DNA of 64,000 bases from Neisseriaceae bacterium CLB008 (GTDB taxonomy: Bacteria > Pseudomonadota > Gammaproteobacteria > Burkholderiales > Neisseriaceae), in NCBI GenBank assembly GCA_041228285.1, contig CP166133.1, forward strand, positions 3,194,567 to 3,258,566, given 5' to 3'. Numbering within the stretch: the stretch's first letter is position 1; each line of letters opens with the position of its first letter. The notes under the pieces were generated by a model that was not told the origin of the DNA, made no database searches, and saw only the letters and a list, made by a program, of their open reading frames with translations. Positions 41,272 to 50,798 of the stretch are shown piece after piece. The position numbers and the translations under genes are program-made.

Positions 41272-42861
41272 ATGACTAATTATGAATATTATGGCGATTC
41301 CAATATTAGTAACCTTTTTTCATTAACTTGGTTCGGGCGTAATTTAACTTTAGGCTCGGGTTCTAAAGTTTGGAAGAATGGTAGTGTTGTGATTTTAAAT
41401 CAACCTGCTTATCAGTTGAATATTCCTATTAATTGGTTAGATGATCCTTTTCAGCATCGTAGCTGGAGATGGATATTAAATGCATTCCAATGGATGGATA
41501 AATTATTAGCAGATTTTAAGATAAGTCAAGACGAAGTTGCAATACAAACATGTGTAAACTATTTTTTTGATTGGGCAGACTTTTATGTTGTCAGGTCTCA
41601 AGAGGGCGAGTTTTTATGGAAAGACGATGCTGTTTCATTTAGAACCCTCCGGTTATCTATTGTTGCTGAATATATTTTAAAATCAGGACGCTACTCTGAG
41701 GAGGAGAAGAGTCTTACAACAGATATTTTAGTTAGGCATTATGTCGAGCTATCAGATCCTAAAAAATTCAAAAGTAACAATCATGGTATATTTCAAATGC
41801 GGGCATTGATGGGTTTACTGGCGGTACATCCAGACATTGGTGATTTGGAGGAAAGCAAGAAGTATGTTGTAAGAAGGCTAAACTGGTTATGGGAGAAACA
41901 ATATGGTTCGCAGAATTTACATTTAGAGAATAGTACTGGTTATCACCAGTATATTATTAAAGAGTTCGAAGCTATACTGGAAAGCCCAGAGTTTTTGGCT
42001 CTACGGTTTGTTTTTGATAAGAAAAAGTTAGAGGTGGTTAAAGAAAATACTAAATTTCTCTTTCATCCTAGTGGAATCGGAACTTTATTTGGTGATTCTA
42101 ATTATATTGAAGAGAAGCATGCGGTAGTAATTGGAGATCATATATTTAATGAGGCTGGTTATGCAATTTTAGCTGGGACTGATAATACTCAACGGAATTC
42201 TTATTTAGCAATACGTACAGGGTTTCCTAGTAATGCTCACAGGCACTCAGATGATTTTTCGTTTGAGTGGTCAGAAAAAGGCCAAGTAATTTTTCAGGAT
42301 TCTGGGAGGTATAGTTATGATTACCAAAATCCATACCGAAAATTTGTTAGTAGTTCTAGAGCACACAATACTATTGCTATAAATGGTGAAAATTTCCCAT
42401 GGTGGGGAAATTTTAAACAAAAAGATTTTTATCATGATGCTATTCGCCGATATTGTGGTAATCAATATGAAGCACAGTTGCAACTAGAAAAAGAGTTTAG
42501 TGATCTTGGAGTTAACTTTAAGAGAATGTTTCATATTGAACGTGGTAAATCATTACGAATAGTTGACACCTTGAGCTCTACATCGATAAATGTTTATGAG
42601 CAATGGTTTCATTTAACAGAAGATTTTGAGTATTTAGATTCTGATGATTCGAAACAACTATTATTTAAGTCCCACTGCTTAACTATAAGGGTGGACGTCC
42701 CAAATGAAGTCGAAGTTATCGTTGTGAAGGGGCAAGTGAAACCATTCATTCAGGGCTGGGTGAGTTATAAGGAAAAACAAATTATCCCACGCTGGTCCAT
42801 AGGATTTAGGGCGAAAAGTAAGGATTTTTGCTTTGATACACAAATTCTCATTTTGGATTAA
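41272..42861 (+). CDS. Heparinase II/III-like protein, apparently cytoplasmic
   Basis: A 529-residue protein of the heparinase II/III and alginate-lyase-like family. An alpha-toroid region (about 60-280) contains NSTGYHQY. It is followed by the C-terminal beta region with AHRHSDDFSFEW, FQDSGRYSYDYQNPYR and SRAHNTIAING, the family's conserved core. No signal peptide is present, unlike degradative lyases. In a capsule locus with UDP-ManNAcA genes it may cut uronate-containing polymer during synthesis, or modify it. It begins two bases after the glycosyltransferase stop. Confidence 0.82.
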   Translation: MTNYEYYGDSNISNLFSLTWFGRNLTLGSGSKVWKNGSVVILNQPAYQLNIPINWLDDPFQHRSWRWILNAFQWMDKLLADFKISQDEVAIQTCVNYFFDWADFYVVRSQEGEFLWKDDAVSFRTLRLSIVAEYILKSGRYSEEEKSLTTDILVRHYVELSDPKKFKSNNHGIFQMRALMGLLAVHPDIGDLEESKKYVVRRLNWLWEKQYGSQNLHLENSTGYHQYIIKEFEAILESPEFLALRFVFDKKKLEVVKENTKFLFHPSGIGTLFGDSNYIEEKHAVVIGDHIFNEAGYAILAGTDNTQRNSYLAIRTGFPSNAHRHSDDFSFEWSEKGQVIFQDSGRYSYDYQNPYRKFVSSSRAHNTIAINGENFPWWGNFKQKDFYHDAIRRYCGNQYEAQLQLEKEFSDLGVNFKRMFHIERGKSLRIVDTLSSTSINVYEQWFHLTEDFEYLDSDDSKQLLFKSHCLTIRVDVPNEVEVIVVKGQVKPFIQGWVSYKEKQIIPRWSIGFRAKSKDFCFDTQILILD

Positions 42862-43047
42862 TCCAATAAAATACTAATCATTAGGCTCATTGGGCTGTTT
42901 TGATAGAATAAAAAATATTTGAATCTAGAATGGTTTTTATTATAAGTACATTAACAATATAGTATAGGCTAGCCTTAGGTTATCCTATAATAAAAATGGA
43001 TAGTTTATAGAAAGCCTATTTAATAGCTCAAGTGATAAAGATTCAAA

Positions 43048-44040
43048 ATGACTTTTTACTTAATTTCGGATTTGTTGACGGAGGGTAGTCTTATTGTACA
43101 GGCCGACTGTAATATTAGGCTGCTTAACTCTAGTATATTTGGGTTATATCGTTTAAATATGCGGTGTAAGAATCTCCTTCTCGTCGAATCTGCCTGGCAA
43201 GGCCATAAAAACTCGTGGAAGTATAAAATCGCTTCTTATCCCGACGTGCCGAAGCGCAACAACCATGCGCTTCGGCGCCTGGTTGAGCGCGCGAAAGACA
43301 AAGGCATTCCCACCGTTTTTTGGAATAAAGAAGATGGAGTGCACTTTGATCGTTTTATCGACAGCGCTAAGCTATTCGATCATGTGTTTACGGTAGACGA
43401 AACCTGTATTCCTCGATATAAGGCGGTGATGGGTGAGGATGCATCGGTGCACACCATGATGTTTGCGGTACAACCTAAATTTCATCATTTTTCGGGGTTT
43501 AATTTTAAGCATAACCGTGCTAATTTTGTCGGTAGCTACAGTCAACACGTACATGAGCAGCGTCGGCTGTGGCAGGATGCTTTGTTTCAAAGCGCGGCAG
43601 ATTCAGGCTTAGGCTTGACCGTTTTTGATCGCAATTCTGACCGTAAGTCAGCTAACTATCGTTATCCTGATTTTGGCGACACCCGCATCATGCCGGCGGT
43701 GGATTATCCTGATACGGCACAAATCTATAAAGACTATCTGGTTTCCTTAAACGTGAATACGGTGGATCAGTCGCCGACAATGTTTTCTAGGCGCTTGGTA
43801 GAAATATTAGCCTGTGGTGGGATAGCGGTGACGACGCCAGCGCTATCGGTTGATCGATACTTTGCTGATTATTGTCATGTAGTCCATGACTCTGCTCAAA
43901 TGTTGGATTTATTCGAACGCTTAAAATATGGGCCTAATCAAGAAGATTTGGATCGAGCCGAAGCGGGGGCACGTTATGTGGCAGAAAACCATACTTGGGC
44001 ACATCGGTTGGCACACATACAGAAAGTGATTGGCCTGTGA
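43048..44040 (+). CDS. CgeB-like glycosyltransferase
   Basis: A 330-residue protein related to residues about 230-560 of the product at 37131. Shared motifs are LLVESAWQGH, IPTVFWNKEDGVHFD and VNTVDQSPTMFSRRLVEILACGG. It lacks the long N-terminal extension. The first 100 bases are AT-rich and the remainder has chromosomal composition, so a recombination joint probably lies inside the gene. In its conserved position before kpsC it may act at an early, shared step. The start is uncertain, as no strong ribosome site is visible. Confidence 0.72.
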   Translation: MTFYLISDLLTEGSLIVQADCNIRLLNSSIFGLYRLNMRCKNLLLVESAWQGHKNSWKYKIASYPDVPKRNNHALRRLVERAKDKGIPTVFWNKEDGVHFDRFIDSAKLFDHVFTVDETCIPRYKAVMGEDASVHTMMFAVQPKFHHFSGFNFKHNRANFVGSYSQHVHEQRRLWQDALFQSAADSGLGLTVFDRNSDRKSANYRYPDFGDTRIMPAVDYPDTAQIYKDYLVSLNVNTVDQSPTMFSRRLVEILACGGIAVTTPALSVDRYFADYCHVVHDSAQMLDLFERLKYGPNQEDLDRAEAGARYVAENHTWAHRLAHIQKVIGL

Positions 44041-46112
44041 ATCAGTCGTATCGACTAACGTGGTGGGATTATGGGCTGTGGCGTCAATCAACGCTACGGC
44101 TTTTTTTACACGCGCCTATTGTTGTTGATTTTGGGGCGCGCCCTCGAGCGGGCCAAATACGGCTTGGCTGGGGGCGAAAACCCAGTGGCGAACGAGCTCG
44201 GCGTCTTGCTGCGGGTTCGAGCGCGACGGTTTGTTTAATGGAAGATGGCTTTCTACGCTCGGTAGGCTTAGGGGTGGAAGGCCATCCGCCTCTGGCGCTG
44301 GTGGTTGATGAAGTCGGTATTTATTACGACGCCACCGTGCCCTCGCAGCTAGAAGCGTTGATTAAAGATCAAGAACGCCTGGCGCCGCTGCTGGCTCAGG
44401 CGCAGTCGGCCTGGGATTTAGTCGTGGCCTACGGCCTGTCTAAGTACAATCACGCGCCCGATGCTTGGCCGCAAGGCCTGGCCTACGAGGCTTCTGAACA
44501 TAATGTGTTGATCATTGACCAAACCGTGGGCGACATGGCCTTACAGTATGGCGGTGCCGATGAGGCTACGTTTCAGGCCATGTTTGCGGCGGCTCAGGCC
44601 GAACACCCAGGCGCTACGCTGTGGGTCAAAACCCATCCCGACGTGCTCAGCGGCAAGAAGCAGGGCTATTTAACCCAGCTATTGCAGCAGCCGCGCGTGC
44701 GGGTGATCAGCGCCGACATCAACCCGATGTTTTTGTTAAAGCATATGGATGAGGTGTATACGGTCACCTCGCAAATGGGTTTTGAGGCCTTGCTCTTGGG
44801 TAAGCCAGTGACCACGTTTGGCCTGCCTTGGTATGCGGGCTGGGGCGTGAGTGATGATCGCCATATGGGCATTACGGCGCTTAGGCAGTCGGGGCGGCGT
44901 ACTCAGGCATCGGTGTTGTCGCTGTTTGCGGCGGCGTATTTAGCTTACAGCCGCTACCTTAATCCCTATACTGGGGCGGCGGGTACGATTTTTGACGTGA
45001 TCGATTATTTACAGCAGATGAAGCAGCGCCAAACGCTGTTGGCCGGTACGGTACTGTGCGTGGGGCTGTCGTGGTGGAAGCGCGTCATCGTGCGCCCTTT
45101 TTTGACGGTACCTAAGGGGCGGCTGCTGTTTAAACGTTCCTTAGCCGCCTGTCAGCGCCAGAGCCTGGTGCCGAATACCAAGGTGCTGGTGTGGGGGCAA
45201 AAACAGGCGGCGGTGACGGCGTGGGCCAAGGCTCAGGGCTTACCGGTATTGCGCATGGAAGATGGGTTTATTCGATCGGTCGGTTTGGGTTCAAACCTGG
45301 TGCCGCCGCTGTCGTTGGTGATCGACGACTTAGGGATTTATTTTGACGCCACCGGCCCCTCACGCTTAGAGCAGCTGTTGCAGCAAGGGCAGTTTAGCCC
45401 ATTGCAGCTGAGCCAGGCCGCGCGCCTACGCACGGAGTTGGTGCGCTTAAACGTGGGTAAATACAATGTGGGCGCTGGTGGGCTAACGTTACCCATACCG
45501 CGGCCCGAACAGGTGATCTTGGTGCCGGGCCAGGTGGAAGACGATGCGTCGATTGCCTATGGCTCGCCGGTGCTCAAGCGCAACCTGGATTTATTAAACG
45601 CGGTTCGACAGCGTCATCCAGATGCCTATATTGTATTTAAGCCCCACCCAGATGTGGTCAGCGGCAATCGCGTCGGCGGCCCTTCAGAGGCGGAGGCTTT
45701 GCGGGTGGCCGACCAGGTGGTGATCGATGCCGACGTATTGGCCTGTATCCACAGTGTTGATGCGGTACACACCATGACGTCCTTAACCGGTTTTGAGGCG
45801 TTGTTACGGGGTAAAAAAGTAGCTTGCTATGGCGCGCCATTTTATGCGGGCTGGGGCCTCACTGAAGATTATGTGGCGTTGCCGCGGCGCACGCGAGTGC
45901 TGGCGCTGGATGAGTTGGTGGCGGGGGCGCTCTTGTGCTATCCGAGCTACGTTCACCCCAAGACGGGGCGACTGCTGCATGCGGATCAGGCCCTGGCCTT
46001 GGTTGCCGAGCAAAAACAAAATGGCCGCCGCGGTCGGACTCAATATGGCTGGTGGGCAAAGAAGGCCGCTCAATGGGGTGCTTTGTTGTCGGTTCTGTGC
46101 CGCATCCGTTAA
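44037..46112 (+). CDS. kpsC: Capsule beta-Kdo transferase KpsC (LipA)
   Basis: The product has 691 residues if it starts at the GTG at 44037 that overlaps the previous stop (GTGA). The internal duplication is typical of KpsC: MEDGFLRSVGLG and MEDGFIRSVGLG begin the two halves, and GFEALLLGKPVTTFG...WYAGWG is matched by GFEALLRGKKVACYG...FYAGWG. The halves are the two beta-Kdo transferase modules that build the poly-Kdo linker on lyso-phosphatidylglycerol for group 2-type capsules. It is cytoplasmic and membrane-associated. It is followed by kpsS. Confidence 0.94.
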   Translation: MNQSYRLTWWDYGLWRQSTLRLFLHAPIVVDFGARPRAGQIRLGWGRKPSGERARRLAAGSSATVCLMEDGFLRSVGLGVEGHPPLALVVDEVGIYYDATVPSQLEALIKDQERLAPLLAQAQSAWDLVVAYGLSKYNHAPDAWPQGLAYEASEHNVLIIDQTVGDMALQYGGADEATFQAMFAAAQAEHPGATLWVKTHPDVLSGKKQGYLTQLLQQPRVRVISADINPMFLLKHMDEVYTVTSQMGFEALLLGKPVTTFGLPWYAGWGVSDDRHMGITALRQSGRRTQASVLSLFAAAYLAYSRYLNPYTGAAGTIFDVIDYLQQMKQRQTLLAGTVLCVGLSWWKRVIVRPFLTVPKGRLLFKRSLAACQRQSLVPNTKVLVWGQKQAAVTAWAKAQGLPVLRMEDGFIRSVGLGSNLVPPLSLVIDDLGIYFDATGPSRLEQLLQQGQFSPLQLSQAARLRTELVRLNVGKYNVGAGGLTLPIPRPEQVILVPGQVEDDASIAYGSPVLKRNLDLLNAVRQRHPDAYIVFKPHPDVVSGNRVGGPSEAEALRVADQVVIDADVLACIHSVDAVHTMTSLTGFEALLRGKKVACYGAPFYAGWGLTEDYVALPRRTRVLALDELVAGALLCYPSYVHPKTGRLLHADQALALVAEQKQNGRRGRTQYGWWAKKAAQWGALLSVLCRIR

Positions 46113-46233
46113 CTTGTGGTTATTTAACATCGCTTACTGGTGGTTAATGGACGTGAATGGTATCATGCACGGTTCATATATCATTGAATGATATTGCCCC
46201 GAATGAGTTTTAATATTTGCTTTAAAATATCCT

Positions 46234-47496
46234 ATGCTGCCCAGTTACCTGAATGAATTTTTGACCACTGCCAAACGCGTCTTACTGCTGCAAGGCCCTC
46301 ATGGGCCTTTTTTTGCGCAGTTTGGTGAGTGGCTGACGGCGCAGCATGGCTGTCAGGTCTTTAAGTTAAACTTTAACGGCGGTGACGAGCTGTTTTACCC
46401 CAATGATGGGGTAACGGCGCTGGCCTATCAACAGCCAGAATCTGAGTTTCCGGCATTCTTAGCGCAGTTTATTCAAGACCACGACATTGATGCCGTTGTG
46501 TGCTTTGGCGCCTATCGTGCGCCACACCTCATGGCCAAGGCCGTCTGCGCCGAACACGGTAAACGCCCCAGCTTTTGGGTGTTTGAAGAAGGCTATTTAC
46601 GGCCCGACTACATTACCTTTGAACGCTCGGGCGTGAACGCCCATTCGCTGTTGCCCACTCAGCCCGAAGCCTATCGACAAGCTTACGCCGACCTCCCTGT
46701 ACCGATGCCGCCAGAAACCGTAGCAACCGGCTTTAAGCCGATGGCGATGATGGCGACGCGCTATTATATCGCTCTGCATCGTCGGCGCCGTGATTACCCA
46801 CACTATGGCCATCATCGTGAACACCGCTTTTGGGTGTATGCGGCGACCTGGGTGTATTCGGGTTTAAAAAAGCTGTACTGTGCCCAAACCGAAAAACGCT
46901 TCATTAAGCAGGTGAATCGAGGCGATCTAGGCCAGTTTTTTGTGGTGCCCTTGCAGGTACACAACGACAGTCAGGTCAAAATTCACTGCGACTATCGTTC
47001 GGTGGCGTCATTTTTGCGCTCGGTGCTGCTGTCTTTTTCGCGTCATGCCCCGGCTGGGGCCAAGCTGGTGATCAAGCATCACCCGATGGATCGCGGTTCG
47101 GTCAGCTATCGGCGCTTAATCAATAAATTTATTCAGCACTATCATCTTCACGACCGGGTGTTTTACGTGTTTGATGTGCCGCTGCCGGTGCTGATGCGTA
47201 AAGGTGCGGGCATGGTGTTACTCAACAGCACCAGCGGCCTGTCGGCGATGATTCACCACATGCCGGTTAAGGTATTGGGCCATGCGCATTATGATATCGC
47301 GGGCTTGACCGATCAGCAGCCGCTGGCCGATTTTTGGCGTGATCCACAGCGCCCTAACTCGACCTTATTTAACGCTTATCGGCTGTATCAACTTCATCAA
47401 ACCCAGATCAATGGGAATTTTTACGGCAAGGTGGTTTGGCCTGCTTACGCCCCATCTACAAAACAAGTGGGCGAAGCCGCACGGTCCGACGCATAG
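46234..47496 (+). CDS. kpsS: Capsule Kdo transferase KpsS (LipB)
   Basis: A 420-residue protein of the KpsS/LipB family. It has LLLQGPHGPFFAQF (about 14-27), FWVFEEGYLRPDYITFE (about 109-125), FFVVPLQVHNDSQV and IKHHPMDRG, and NSTSGLSAMIHHMPVKVLG. KpsS adds the first Kdo to the phospholipid acceptor, and KpsC extends the linker. It is 121 bases after kpsC. The next gene supplies a Kdo precursor. Confidence 0.94.
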   Translation: MLPSYLNEFLTTAKRVLLLQGPHGPFFAQFGEWLTAQHGCQVFKLNFNGGDELFYPNDGVTALAYQQPESEFPAFLAQFIQDHDIDAVVCFGAYRAPHLMAKAVCAEHGKRPSFWVFEEGYLRPDYITFERSGVNAHSLLPTQPEAYRQAYADLPVPMPPETVATGFKPMAMMATRYYIALHRRRRDYPHYGHHREHRFWVYAATWVYSGLKKLYCAQTEKRFIKQVNRGDLGQFFVVPLQVHNDSQVKIHCDYRSVASFLRSVLLSFSRHAPAGAKLVIKHHPMDRGSVSYRRLINKFIQHYHLHDRVFYVFDVPLPVLMRKGAGMVLLNSTSGLSAMIHHMPVKVLGHAHYDIAGLTDQQPLADFWRDPQRPNSTLFNAYRLYQLHQTQINGNFYGKVVWPAYAPSTKQVGEAARSDA

Positions 47497-47499
47497 GCT

Positions 47500-47528
47500 T
47501 TGACTGAGTGAGAAGCGCCATTTACGAT
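47500..47528 (+). promoter_or_regulatory. Probable kdsA promoter
   Basis: TTGACT (47500-47505), a 17-base spacer and TACGAT (47523-47528). It begins three bases after the kpsS stop. Kdo synthesis could therefore be kept independent of the capsule promoter, as lipopolysaccharide also needs it. Confidence 0.6.
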
Positions 47529-47656
47529 GTGTTGCCTACGCAGAAAATGGGGCTGGCTGCCGCTATTTGTGGCATGATTAGGGGTGTTCGTGCCGGGCTG
47601 GTGTTTGTTGGCTGGGGCAGGCGAGCAGTGGATCAATCAAATAAGAGGGGTATTAA

Positions 47657-48496
<840 letters not shown>

Positions 48497-48509
48497 TCTG
48501 CTATGGATC

Positions 48510-48534
48510 AAAAAGGCCCTTCGGGGCCTTTTTT
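48510..48534 (+). terminator. Terminator after kdsA
   Basis: AAAAAGGCCC-TTCG-GGGCCTTTTTT, a UUCG-capped stem with a T run. Confidence 0.93.
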
Positions 48535-48608
48535 AATGTTCAAAAGCTTCGTTTGTTTTCTGGGTCATGGCATAAGGGCCTAAACCGATGGTCACGCGCA
48601 GATATTAA

Positions 48609-48636
48609 TTGACTGACGGTCAGTCAGTAGTATAAT
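48609..48636 (+). promoter_or_regulatory. Promoter with TetR-type operator upstream of the DHA2 exporter
   Basis: TTGACT (48609-48614), a 16-base spacer and TATAAT (48631-48636). The palindrome ACTGAC-G-GTCAGT (48612-48624) overlaps the -35 and spacer, in the style of TetR-family operators. No tetR gene is adjacent. Confidence 0.7.
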
Positions 48637-48752
48637 AAAGAAACTGTCTAGCGTCATAAGGCAGTTTGAATTGGCTTTTAAGCGCCAACGGCCGCGGGCA
48701 ATAGCCTATGGTACGGCAGCTTGCTGTGCTGATAAGCAACGGCGGGCATGGA

Positions 48753-48797
48753 TTGACGCCTTTTTTTGATCAGAGTATGATAATGATTCGCATTATC
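48753..48797 (+). promoter_or_regulatory. Second promoter overlapped by a Fur box
   Basis: TTGACG (48753-48758), a 17-base spacer and TATGAT (48776-48781). GATAATGATTCGCATTATC (48779-48797) matches the Fur consensus at 16 of 19 positions and overlaps the -10. The start codon follows 16 bases later. Confidence 0.75.
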
Positions 48798-48812
48798 AAG
48801 AATGGGAAAACT

Positions 48813-50309
48813 ATGTTACCAATGCCTCAACACAAAAGAGTAGGGTTGTTAATTGCGGTGTGTTTGGGGACCTTCTTGGCCTCTTTAGACATCAGCATCG
48901 TCAATGTGGCGCTGCCGGCGATTCAAGAAAGCTTGGGCAGTGATTTGGCGGGTTTGCAATGGATTGTGAATGCTTATGCGATTTGCCTGTCGGCCTTTAT
49001 GCTGTCGGCGAGTGCGTTTAGCGATCGCTATGGCCATAAAAAAGTATGGCTCTTGGGGATTGCGTTTTTTACCTTGGGTTCGTTTATATGCGCCGTGGCC
49101 GGCAGTATGCCGATGCTGCTGATCGGGCGCATGGTGCAGGGCATCGCGGGGGCGGTGTTGATTCCTGGCGCCATGTCGATGATTGCCTATGCCTATCCTG
49201 AACCGAAAGAGCGGGTGGGCGCCATCGGCATTTGGTCGGCGTTGAGCGCGCTGGCGTTGATTTTAGGCCCATTTTTGGGCGGCTTCCTGGTGCACTATAC
49301 GGGGTGGCACGGTATTTTCAGCATTAATCTGCCGATTGGCGTGGTGGCGTTTGGCTTAGGCCTATGGAGCATGACCGAGCGGCGCTACCCCGAAGAAGCG
49401 GCGCTAGATCCTGCCGGGCAACTGCTCAGCGTTGTAGGCTTGGGCCTATTGAGCTTTGGCCTGATCGAGGCGGGTGAGCAGGGCTTCATGGCCATGCAGC
49501 CGTTGGCGTTGCTGGCGGCGTTTGTGGGGGTGTTTGGCCTCTTTTTGTGGTTTGAGTTGCGCGTGGCGCGGCCCTTGGTGGATTTAAGCCTGTTTAAGAA
49601 CCCATTTTTTTCCGTGGTTAATCTGGCGTCCTTCATCATGGGTTTTGCCGGCTACAGCAGCCTGTTTTTCTTTTCCGTGTTCTTACAGCAGGTTCAAGGT
49701 CAGGCACCGCAGCAGGCGGGCATGCAGATGATGCCGCAGTTTATTTTGATGGGGCTGGTGTCGCTAAGCTTTGGTCGTTTGAACCGCTATGTCAGCACGC
49801 GCGTGTTGATGAATCTGGGCTATGGCCTAGTGGGTTTGGCCATGGTGCTGATGACGTCTTTTGCGGTGGACACGCCGTATGCGGTTATTGGCGGCCTGTT
49901 TGCGCTCTTGGGCGTGGGCATGGGTTTGGCGGTACCGGCAACGGGGATGGTGGTGATGAGTGCGGTGGCGCCGCAGCAGTTTGCCATGGCGTCGGCCACG
50001 ATGAATGCGCTGCGCCAAACCGGGATGTCGATCGGCATTGCTTTATTGGCTAGCGTGATGAGTGTTCAGGCCAGCTATGTGATGCAAGAGCGGCTAGCGG
50101 CCGTGGGCATGGCCGATTTGATGAGGGTGGTGGAAGAAGCCATTCGCTATCATCGCTTTGTGGGCGAGCCTTTGGCGCTGGTGCGCCAAGCTTATTTGGC
50201 CGGTATGGAAAGTGGCTTTAGCGTGGTCATGGGTGCGGCCGGCGTGAGCTGTCTGTTCGTGATGCTGCTATTGTGTCGGGTGAAGAAGTCCCCGTCGGTG
50301 GCCTCATAG
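48813..50309 (+). CDS. DHA2-family (EmrB/QacA-like) MFS exporter, probably iron-regulated
   Basis: The product has 498 residues from the ATG at 48813; longer in-frame readings cross the Fur box and are unlikely. The protein has about 14 membrane segments. LDISIVNVALPAI (DHA2 motif D1) is in segment 1, SAFSDRYGHKKVWLLG is motif A, and MVQGIAGAVLIPGAMSMI is in segment 4. Such carriers export drugs or siderophores by proton antiport. The Fur box at its promoter suggests a siderophore or metal role. That is inference, as no siderophore synthesis genes are in view. Confidence 0.87.
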   Translation: MLPMPQHKRVGLLIAVCLGTFLASLDISIVNVALPAIQESLGSDLAGLQWIVNAYAICLSAFMLSASAFSDRYGHKKVWLLGIAFFTLGSFICAVAGSMPMLLIGRMVQGIAGAVLIPGAMSMIAYAYPEPKERVGAIGIWSALSALALILGPFLGGFLVHYTGWHGIFSINLPIGVVAFGLGLWSMTERRYPEEAALDPAGQLLSVVGLGLLSFGLIEAGEQGFMAMQPLALLAAFVGVFGLFLWFELRVARPLVDLSLFKNPFFSVVNLASFIMGFAGYSSLFFFSVFLQQVQGQAPQQAGMQMMPQFILMGLVSLSFGRLNRYVSTRVLMNLGYGLVGLAMVLMTSFAVDTPYAVIGGLFALLGVGMGLAVPATGMVVMSAVAPQQFAMASATMNALRQTGMSIGIALLASVMSVQASYVMQERLAAVGMADLMRVVEEAIRYHRFVGEPLALVRQAYLAGMESGFSVVMGAAGVSCLFVMLLLCRVKKSPSVAS

Positions 50310-50376
50310 GCGGCGCAGTTTTACTTTGGCCGCTGCTGTGGCATGCTTAAGCTCTTTGATGATGAAGGGGCGGTTT

Positions 50377-50742
50377 ATGTCGGCTTTATTGGCGTTATTA
50401 TCTAGCCGTGAGCGCGCGTTGCAGCAGGCCAATATTCGGCAAGATGCCGTCGCACTGGCGGCGCTGTTACACCCTGAGTTTACTGAGGTGGGCCGATCGG
50501 GCCTACGCTATGATCTGGCCGAGGTCTTGCGTCATTTACCTCAAGAGGCGCCGCGAGAGCTGGTGTCGGAGGCGTTTAGCCTGAGCTGCGTTTCTGAAAA
50601 TGTGGCCTTATTGTCTTATTGTAGCCGCGAACGTCAGAGCGATGGTGTATGGGGCAAGCACACTTTGCGCACTTCGCTGTGGCAAAACGTCAACGGCGTC
50701 TGGCTGCTGCGCTTTCATCAGGGCACGCCGCAGGCACGTTGA
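50377..50742 (+). CDS. NTF2-like / DUF4440-type protein
   Basis: The product has 121 residues from the ATG at 50377, with AAGGGG six bases upstream. The fold appears to be SnoaL/NTF2-like: an N-terminal helix (LLSSRERALQQANIRQDAVA), then LHPEFTEVGRSGLRYD and the ending SLWQNVNGVWLLRFHQGT, typical of DUF4440. Function is unknown. It follows the exporter by 67 bases and may be co-transcribed. Confidence 0.72.
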   Translation: MSALLALLSSRERALQQANIRQDAVALAALLHPEFTEVGRSGLRYDLAEVLRHLPQEAPRELVSEAFSLSCVSENVALLSYCSRERQSDGVWGKHTLRTSLWQNVNGVWLLRFHQGTPQAR

Positions 50743-50798
50743 GGCGCAGACACGTAAAAAAGCCGCTCTGTGAGAGAGCGGCGGTGAGGGGTTAACCT

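Larger units (their letters stand above)
34750..43150. other. AT-rich serotype-specific capsule cassette
   Basis: From the wecC 3' end to about 100 bases into the gene at 43048, codon use shifts strongly to A/T-ending codons. Both flanks have the higher GC of the chromosome. The five products inside are glycan-assembly proteins. This fits replacement of the variable middle of a capsule locus by recombination in conserved flanks. Confidence 0.7.
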
